Assembly (NCBI RefSeq): GCF_028446585.1
Contig: NZ_JAPFQL010000019.1
Coordinates: 1 to 41,578, forward strand
DNA from: Intrasporangium calvum
GTDB lineage: Bacteria; Actinomycetota; Actinomycetes; Actinomycetales; Dermatophilaceae
Reading direction: 5' to 3'
Length of the DNA: 41,578 bases
In this document: piece by piece, positions 25,499 to 31,722 of the stretch
How the letters are laid out: every line of letters starts with the position of its first letter
Numbering within the stretch: the stretch's first letter is position 1
Program-made: the position numbers and the translations under genes
The notes under the pieces: generated by a model
The model's database searches: none
Told to the model about the DNA's origin: nothing
What the model saw: the letters and a program-made list of their open reading frames with translations, nothing else

Positions 25499-27222
25499 CC
25501 GACCTTCTGTACCACTCTGCACCGGCTGCAGTGCGTGACTTGTCTGAGCGGCTCGCCAAGCGGCTCGCGAAGCTACCCGCTGACGAGGGTGCTCGACTAC
25601 AGGCGCTGTTGATGATTCATCCCCATGAACGCCCCCGGATGGTGCTTACCGGGCAGTACAGCAGCGGCAAGTCGACCCTGATCCACGCCCTCACCGACGA
25701 GGGGGCCGAGGTGGTAATCGACTCCGCGGTGGCGACCGACACGGTCGATGTCTTCGATTGGGACGGGCTCGTCGACCTGGTCGACACGCCAGGGGTGCAG
25801 GCTGGCCTCGACCGGCATGACGACCTGGCTGAGGAGGCACTTCGCAGCGCCGACCTCGTCCTCTTCACGGTCACCGTCGACCTGTTCGACGACCGGCTCG
25901 TGTCTCACCTTCGGCACGTAACTGAGGATCTGAGGAAGGCACCGCAACTCCTCGTGGTGGTCACGAAGAGCCGGAGCCTGGCTGCAGCACAGGGTGTACG
26001 TGAAGCGGCCGTCCGAGAGGCGCTCGGGATCTTCGCCGACCGGGTTCCGTGGGTCGAGTGCGATGCCAAGACTTACATTGACGGCCTCCATGAGGTCGAC
26101 CCCGCACGCGCAGCCCGTCGTATCGAGGCGTCCAACCTCCCTGCGCTCAAGGACCTGATCAACACGATCGCCCGCGAGCGAGGTGACCTCGCTCGGTTCC
26201 GCGTACCGCTCCAGCAGGTTGCACTCGTTGCGGGTGAGGCACTCGCCTCGCTGGCCAATGATGCCAACGAGGAGGCAGTGCTCGCCGTCCTCGCGCGTCA
26301 ACGCAGGGCACTCACGAATCGCCGCGACCTCGTAGACTCTGCACTTGAGCGTCAGGCAACGGAGTTCCGCACCACCTGCATCCGAGCGGCAGAGCGACTT
26401 GCGGATGCGGCTGAGTCGATCGAGGACGCGGACTCCCCCGACTGGTCGCAACTCGAACCCGCCTCCCAAGCGCTCAACGACGAGCTGAACGTCGCCAACG
26501 AGCGATTCCTGCAGGGGGTGCGGGAGGTGCTCGACTTCCAGCTCTCCGACTTCACATCCGAGGTTCGCGAGATCGAAGCCTCGCCCTATGCCCACCAGTT
26601 GACGGAGCTCGTCATCCAAGGCGACGTTGGAGCGGAGCCAATCGCGGTTGATGCCGGAATGACCCGACCGAAGGACGGGAAGCCTGGACGCAGCCCTGCG
26701 TGGGGTCGCGAGGCCGCGAAGCATCTCAAGAAGTTCAGCGAGAACTGGGGCGCCGGCGAGGGCGTCAAGAAGGCGGCAGGCAGCCCCGGACACAAGATCG
26801 TCTACAACGTTGGCAAGCATGTAGGGATCAAGTTCAAGCCCTACCAAGCCGTCCGCTGGGCCAACAACATCGGCAGGATCGCCAAGGTTGGGAGCGTCGT
26901 CCTCCCCGTCGCCTTGGAAGCCTACGCAGTCGTCAGGGACGAGCGCGAAGAGCAGAAGGCAACGCGAGAGAAGGTCCGTCGCCGAAACTCGCTCATCGCC
27001 AACGTCCTGTCGCAGAGTGATGACATCGCAAGGAGGACGCTCGTCAACGTACGCGAAGAGCTCAACGCCGAGTTCGGCGCCGCCATCCGAGAGATCGACG
27101 AGGTCAACCGAACCGTGCTGGACAATCGAGCCATGCGAGGCGAGTTGGACCGCGACATCAGGGCCATCCAAGTGGAAGCGCACGCGATGCTTGATCGCCT
27201 CGACGTAGGGGCGATCGGGTGA
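25495..27222 (+). CDS. Dynamin-like GTPase (second of a pair, LeoA-like size)
   Basis: The 575-residue product is a second dynamin-family GTPase with complete motifs: G1 GQYSSGKST near residue 53, G3 DTPGV near 97, and G4-like VVTKS near 157. Helical stalk segments surround a C-terminal Lys/Gly-rich and hydrophobic stretch (IAKVGSVVLPVALEAYAVV near 462-480) that could touch membrane. It begins in an ATGA overlap with the first GTPase, so the two are made together and probably form a heteromer. Dynamin-like pairs in bacteria can remodel or breach membranes during phage infection. The link to the BREX operon upstream is by position and strand only. Confidence 0.82.
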   Translation: MTDLLYHSAPAAVRDLSERLAKRLAKLPADEGARLQALLMIHPHERPRMVLTGQYSSGKSTLIHALTDEGAEVVIDSAVATDTVDVFDWDGLVDLVDTPGVQAGLDRHDDLAEEALRSADLVLFTVTVDLFDDRLVSHLRHVTEDLRKAPQLLVVVTKSRSLAAAQGVREAAVREALGIFADRVPWVECDAKTYIDGLHEVDPARAARRIEASNLPALKDLINTIARERGDLARFRVPLQQVALVAGEALASLANDANEEAVLAVLARQRRALTNRRDLVDSALERQATEFRTTCIRAAERLADAAESIEDADSPDWSQLEPASQALNDELNVANERFLQGVREVLDFQLSDFTSEVREIEASPYAHQLTELVIQGDVGAEPIAVDAGMTRPKDGKPGRSPAWGREAAKHLKKFSENWGAGEGVKKAAGSPGHKIVYNVGKHVGIKFKPYQAVRWANNIGRIAKVGSVVLPVALEAYAVVRDEREEQKATREKVRRRNSLIANVLSQSDDIARRTLVNVREELNAEFGAAIREIDEVNRTVLDNRAMRGELDRDIRAIQVEAHAMLDRLDVGAIG

Positions 27223-27372
27223 GCTCAACGCTCCAACGGTTGTGCAGACTGAGACGGACCAGTGAGTGAGTGGGATCGACCCAAGCAGTGGACGTGGCGG
27301 ACTTCGTCCTGGCAACTTGGCTCGCTGCTCAACACCATGCACGCGCGGGCGTTTTCGAGGAGGCTTTGAGTC

Positions 27373-28476
27373 ATGCCGGTGGAGATGGGGATGTGGCGGA
27401 TCGACGGGGACGCCCCGAAGCGACTCGCCTCAGCAACGCTGCCGTCCGAGGCGACGCTCGAGACCTACTTGGAACAGGATCCTTCACTCCTTGGTGAGCG
27501 CCTCCTCGTTATCGGGCGACAGGTGCACACCCCGCACGGCAAGTTCATCGACCTGCTCGCGATGGACATTGACGGCAACCTGCATGTCCTTGAGTTGAAG
27601 CGGGACAAAACGCCGCGCGACGTCGTGGCTCAGGTCCTTGACTACGGCTCATGGGTGAGCTCCCTCGACCGTGAAGCGGTCATCGACCTGGCCAACGATC
27701 ACCTCGACGAGCCGTTCGAAGCGGCCTTTGCGGGTGTGTTCGGCTCCCCAGCTCCCGACGAACTCAATGCGGCCCTTCGGTTGACGATCGTGGCGACCGA
27801 CCTCGACCCTGGCTCGGAGCGGATCGTCACCTACCTGCGGACCTTTGGCGTCCCGGTCAACGCCGTCTTCTTCTCGTATCTCGAAGACGACGGACGGCGT
27901 TACCTCGCCCGATCATGGTTGGCACGGGTGGACGACAGCGACAATGGCGCCGCGGCATACCCGAAGAAGAAGGGCAAGCTGGCCGACTGGAACGGCCACG
28001 ACTGGTTCGTCTCCTTTGGCGCCTACAGCGGCGGGCGCGTCTGGGAGGACGGCCGAAAGTACGGTTTCGTTTCGGCAGGAGGGGGGCCTTGGTACTCGCG
28101 CACCCTGCGCGACCTGCCCGAGGGGGCGCGGGTTAACGTGTGCATTCCGCAACAGGGATACGTGGCGATCGGCGAAGTCACAGGACCGGCACGACGGTTT
28201 GACCAGGCTCGGGTGACCGTCGACGGTGCGCAGACCGCCTTGGCCAGTCTGCCGTTGGCCGGGACCTACAAGCATGGCAAGAACGGAGCTATCGAGACGG
28301 ACGAGATGGCGGAGTGGGTCGTGCCCGTGCGGTGGCTCACGGCAGTGCCGGCCGAGCAGGCCTACTGGGAGAAGGGCATGTTCGCGAACCAGAACAGTGC
28401 CTGCAAGCTCCGCCAAGAGTTCACCCTCGAACGCCTCGCCAAGCACTTCGACCTCCTCGAGGGTGGCGACTCGTGA
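27373..28476 (+). CDS. NucS-like PD-(D/E)XK nuclease with possible PUA/EVE-type C-terminal domain
   Basis: This 367-residue protein begins with a NucS/DUF91-like nuclease domain. Asp60 in KFIDLL, Glu74-x-Lys76 in VLELKRD and Gln87 in VVAQVLDYG fit the D...ExK...Q catalytic set. From about residue 200 there is a second domain with DWFVSFGAYSG and the turn-rich VCIPQQGYVAIGEVTG, resembling PUA/EVE-type folds that can bind modified bases. A modification-sensing nuclease is a reasonable hypothesis. AGGAGG sits 9 bp before the ATG at 27373. It follows the GTPase pair by 150 bp on the same strand, and its stop overlaps a doubtful small frame. The N-terminal call is firmer than the C-terminal one. 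Confidence 0.75.
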   Translation: MPVEMGMWRIDGDAPKRLASATLPSEATLETYLEQDPSLLGERLLVIGRQVHTPHGKFIDLLAMDIDGNLHVLELKRDKTPRDVVAQVLDYGSWVSSLDREAVIDLANDHLDEPFEAAFAGVFGSPAPDELNAALRLTIVATDLDPGSERIVTYLRTFGVPVNAVFFSYLEDDGRRYLARSWLARVDDSDNGAAAYPKKKGKLADWNGHDWFVSFGAYSGGRVWEDGRKYGFVSAGGGPWYSRTLRDLPEGARVNVCIPQQGYVAIGEVTGPARRFDQARVTVDGAQTALASLPLAGTYKHGKNGAIETDEMAEWVVPVRWLTAVPAEQAYWEKGMFANQNSACKLRQEFTLERLAKHFDLLEGGDS

Positions 28477-28688
28477 GCCCATCCCAGCAGGGACTGCCAA
28501 AGGGCGGTCGCTGCAGGAGTTCGAGCAGCGCTTACCAGCGCAAGTCGGCTTGTGTCATGTACACCCTGAGACCGCAGGACGGCACCTTCGAGTGCGGCCT
28601 CCCACCCCCGCCGGCCGCGGCACGACCCCGACGTAGGGACGTCGGACGCCTCGACCCAAGGAGGGCTCTGACTGCCAAGACGTCATAA
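28473..28688 (+). CDS. Doubtful small protein
   Basis: A 71-codon frame starts with GTG in a GTGA overlap with the nuclease stop codon. The product is rich in Ser, Arg and Pro with no recognisable domain. The overlap position argues for a real gene, but composition and lack of a ribosome-binding site argue against it. A perfect dyad at 28628-28645 lies inside its 3' part. Confidence 0.25.
   Translation: MSPSQQGLPKGGRCRSSSSAYQRKSACVMYTLRPQDGTFECGLPPPPAAARPRRRDVGRLDPRRALTAKTS
28628..28645. repeat. Perfect 7-bp dyad
   Basis: CCGACGT-AGGG-ACGTCGG is a perfect inverted repeat between the plus-strand nuclease and the minus-strand GIY-YIG gene. It could be an operator or part of a transcript end; no T-run follows. 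Confidence 0.35.
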
Positions 28689-28709
28689 GCGTCCTCGACT
28701 TGTGGCTCG

Positions 28710-29024
28710 TCAGTGGCCGCCGTGGACCACGAAGCCCCGAGACCGCAGGACAGCTGCAACATACTGCTCCGCGGCCGCAGCGACCTCTCGGGTCATCGGC
28801 TCGATCAGGGGAGGAAGCAGCTCAGGGCGGAGTACACCCACTCTTCGGCCGGGCCGCTTGAACACGCGGCCACGCTTCCTCGGCCCTTCGATGTGCTGCT
28901 GCCGGCGGTGTTCGGGCCTGTGCCAAGTCTGACCAACGTAAACCTCATTGGCTTGACCCCCGAGAACCTCGATGACATAGACCGAATGGTGATGAACGGC
29001 ACCCTTGATCGACATGGGGGCCAT
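28710..29024 (-). CDS. Small GIY-YIG-like nuclease domain protein
   Basis: The roughly 104-residue product has the order expected of a GIY-YIG domain: HSVYVIEVLGG (first strand), EVYVGQTWHRPEHRRQQH (second strand and Arg-rich helix) and AAAEQYVAAVLRSRGF, where the Glu could be the metal ligand. I chose ATG 29024, preceded by GGAAGA; the frame is open further upstream but without similarity. Stand-alone proteins of this kind occur in mobile elements and restriction islands. It points against the BREX operon and diverges from the DUF932 gene. A second GIY-YIG-like domain occurs in the protein at 30315-31694. Confidence 0.65.
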   Translation of the reverse strand: MAPMSIKGAVHHHSVYVIEVLGGQANEVYVGQTWHRPEHRRQQHIEGPRKRGRVFKRPGRRVGVLRPELLPPLIEPMTREVAAAAEQYVAAVLRSRGFVVHGGH

Positions 29025-29211
29025 TGTCTTCCAGACGGCAGCGAACCGGAACGATTGCACCAGAGCCCACGTGCGGATGTCGCGAGCGGCCTGTGACGGC
29101 AAGGGCGGACAGGGTCACCCTTCACGGCGATTTGTCTGAAGTGCGTATTTGCCGGCTCGAGGCCAGCTAGGGTCCTCCTGTCGATCAAACTCACCACGCG
29201 GGGGATCACTG

Positions 29212-30225
29212 ATGTCAACCGAGTCAATGGAATGGCTCAATAAGAACGTGCTCATCGGCTTCACTGAAGAGCGCGGCACTGCTTGGCACTACCGCAAGTC
29301 GGACCAAGGCACCGAGCCGAACCACTACCCTGGGTCCATCCCCCTCGGGGACGTCGAGCGTCGCCTGTTTCACTGGGATCCCGACGAAGCAGATCTGTAC
29401 GCCGATCTCGGGCTGACCATGGCCAAGGCACACGGCCACAAGGCCATCGTGCGCAGCGACACCGGCGAAGTCTTGGGGATCGTGAGCGCCTCGTACACAG
29501 TGCATCCATACCGGTCCTGGCTCCTCGACAACGTGAGCGGTCTGCTTGGTGACTCGGCTGGCATCGGCTCAGCAGGTCTGCTCAAGAACGGAGCACGGGC
29601 ATGGGTGCAAGTCGAGGTGCCGGAAACCGTGAAAACCCGCGAGGGCGTGGACTTTCGCCCATTCCTGACTGCGACCACAACGCTCGACGGGAGCGCCTCA
29701 ACGACCTACCTGACAGGCGCCCAGGTGGTCGTATGCGATAACACGTTGAACGCTGCGCTGAAGGACGAGAACGCGGCAAAGCTTCGCATCCGACACACCA
29801 AGCACAGCTGGTTCGACGTCCATGACGCACGAGAGGCGCTCGACCTCCTTCACGTCACGAAGGATGCCTTCGAGGCCCACGTTCGTGAGCAATGCGCGAT
29901 CAAGGTGAGCGAGGCGGAATGGCACCAATTCCTCCTCGCCCACTTCCCGCTGAAGGACGAGGACCGCTTTCCCAAGCACCCGAACCTGGAGGCACGGCGA
30001 ACAGTCGATTACCTGTGGCGTAAGGATCCCCGCGTCGAGCCGTGGCGGGGAACGGCCTATGGCGTCATCGCTGCCGTCAACACGTTCCAACATCACTACG
30101 CCGCAGGGCAGCCAAGGGCACAACGCTCTCGCGCCGAGCGGAACGCCTTGCGCGCCGCGACCGGCGGATTCGACAAGATCGATGCGAAAGTCCTCAAGAC
30201 CCTGTCGTCGATTCAATCTCCGTAA
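29212..30225 (+). CDS. DUF932 (phage/plasmid-like) protein
   Basis: This 337-residue protein matches DUF932 / TIGR03299, a family of unknown function common on phages and plasmids. Segments such as GIVSASYTVHPYRSWLLDNV, LTGAQVVVCDNTLNAAL and the C-terminal GTAYGVIAAVNTFQHHYA are typical. The start at ATG 29212 follows GGGGGATC; the frame extends upstream without similarity. A TAGGGT hexamer at 29168-29173, in the same GCTAGGGTC context as the proposed BREX -10 element, may be its own -10. Its presence supports an episomal or phage-like origin of the island. Confidence 0.82.
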   Translation: MSTESMEWLNKNVLIGFTEERGTAWHYRKSDQGTEPNHYPGSIPLGDVERRLFHWDPDEADLYADLGLTMAKAHGHKAIVRSDTGEVLGIVSASYTVHPYRSWLLDNVSGLLGDSAGIGSAGLLKNGARAWVQVEVPETVKTREGVDFRPFLTATTTLDGSASTTYLTGAQVVVCDNTLNAALKDENAAKLRIRHTKHSWFDVHDAREALDLLHVTKDAFEAHVREQCAIKVSEAEWHQFLLAHFPLKDEDRFPKHPNLEARRTVDYLWRKDPRVEPWRGTAYGVIAAVNTFQHHYAAGQPRAQRSRAERNALRAATGGFDKIDAKVLKTLSSIQSP

Positions 30226-30314
30226 GCACCCCAGCCGGGACGCGCGAAGTCGATTGAGAGCTGGTGCAGCGATCATCAGTGCCACTCCTTGCCACGCGTG
30301 TGACCCAGGACGCG

Positions 30315-31694
30315 CTATTGCGGCAGCGAGGGGTCTCGCGACGCTTCACCGCGTGCAGCGCGCTTACCGCGGAGGGGGTGTCGGGACTGCTTGAGCCGCT
30401 CACGGACTGCGGAGGCGCCCATGCCCTTGAGGTTCAGGGGCGGGTCGAGGAGTTGCAGGACGCCGTGCTCGACTGCGCCAAGGATGTCTGCGTCGTCGAC
30501 AGGCGCCGGAATCACGCGGAGGCGCTCGGTCATCCAAGCAGTCAGGGCTCGCTCGTCCACCTTCCCGGCCGAGTCGGTAGGGCCGAGCAGCGAGGCGAGC
30601 GTTCGCCTGAACGTAGAGAACTCATGCTTCTTCCCCAGGTGCATACCCGCGAGCCGGACCCAAAGGGTGTTGCTCGAGCGCCGACCGCTCGGCCACCGCG
30701 TCGCTCCCGCTTGCCCCGCGTAGATGAGCCCCGGAGCGACCGGCTGTCCGAGTGTGAGGGTGAGGTCACCAGCGCCGTGGTCATCGACCCACCAGCTGTA
30801 GAGACCGGGGCGTTGAAGCGGCTTCCGGTCTGAGGCGAGGAGCTGCGGCACGGTCCATGCGTTGCTTTCGTCACCGAGGAACGCGGCGAGCTGGTCTACG
30901 AGTGACTCGACATCACTGCGCTGGAGGTCTGAACCCCGTAAGGCCGAGATGGAACGCCCATCGGGAACCAGCTCAGCGGCATACCACTGCAGCCGCTCCC
31001 CCAGCGAGAGCCCGGCCAGTGGGGCGTGGATGACCGCGCCGGCTGCACGTAACGGTGCCTCGATGGCCTTGATGTACGCATCGCTGGCGTGCACGTCGAC
31101 CGTTGTTCCGGCGAGGGTTCCGTGCAGGAGTTCGAGGCGGGCAACGACCCACCGACCCCAAACATCGCGGTAGGCCGGCGGGGTGTCTGGGAGGAATCGC
31201 TCGTAGGGCGCCAGCCATTCATCGGGGGCTACGAGCCCGTGCTCCGCGGAAAGGATGAACCACGGGAGGCCGGATGCCTTCGCGTAGGAGCGCTGCTTGA
31301 GGAACAGTGGTGACGTGTAGAGGTCTTGCGCTTCAGTGGGCGCCGACCGCTTGCCCTTCACGCACGTCACGAGCAACACCGACGGTGAGCTCCCAGACAC
31401 CGTGCCAGCTGCTCGGGCCGGGCGGGTGGAGTAACGGTCGTGAGTGTCGGGCCTCGCCTCCCCCTCAGCCTCGCGTACGAAGGTGACGCTCCGGCCCTGC
31501 TCGAGGTGTGCGACTCGGAAGCCGGCCGAGCGCCACGCATTGACGTGCGGCCGGTCTCCGGACCACCAAGCGCGATGCTTCGTAGCCGACGCCGGTAAGC
31601 CACCGACGATCTCGCCTAAGCGCTCCCAGGACAGAGTCACTTGGCTGTCTTGGTCCCGCAGCAAGTCCCCGAGCTCACGCCAGTTCGCTGACAC
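30315..31694 (-). CDS. Multidomain protein: DUF7662-like, DUF6884 and GIY-YIG-like domains
   Basis: The 459-residue protein has three recognisable parts. Residues 1-75 (DSQVTLSWERLGEIVGGLPA) resemble the DUF7662 domain often attached to nuclease-like proteins. The centre, with VLLVTCVKGKRSAP and WFILSAEHGLVAPDEWLAPY, is DUF6884. The C-terminal part (PGLYSWWVDDHGA, then GLIYAGQAGAT and WVRLAGMHLG) looks like a GIY-YIG nuclease fold. I chose GTG 31694; the open frame extends into the relaxase gene, so a shorter start is preferred, but no strong ribosome-binding site marks it. It sits directly after the shortened relaxase end. Function is unknown; a DNA-processing or defence role is a guess from the domains. 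Confidence 0.65.
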   Translation of the reverse strand: MSANWRELGDLLRDQDSQVTLSWERLGEIVGGLPASATKHRAWWSGDRPHVNAWRSAGFRVAHLEQGRSVTFVREAEGEARPDTHDRYSTRPARAAGTVSGSSPSVLLVTCVKGKRSAPTEAQDLYTSPLFLKQRSYAKASGLPWFILSAEHGLVAPDEWLAPYERFLPDTPPAYRDVWGRWVVARLELLHGTLAGTTVDVHASDAYIKAIEAPLRAAGAVIHAPLAGLSLGERLQWYAAELVPDGRSISALRGSDLQRSDVESLVDQLAAFLGDESNAWTVPQLLASDRKPLQRPGLYSWWVDDHGAGDLTLTLGQPVAPGLIYAGQAGATRWPSGRRSSNTLWVRLAGMHLGKKHEFSTFRRTLASLLGPTDSAGKVDERALTAWMTERLRVIPAPVDDADILGAVEHGVLQLLDPPLNLKGMGASAVRERLKQSRHPLRGKRAARGEASRDPSLPQ

Positions 31695-31722
31695 ACAGAC
31701 AGTGTCCCAGCTAGCCCCTTCA

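Noticed and set aside
27270-27497. 75-codon plus-strand frame before and inside the nuclease gene
   Set aside because: It overlaps the start of the NucS-like gene in another frame; the nuclease has AGGAGG and domain support.
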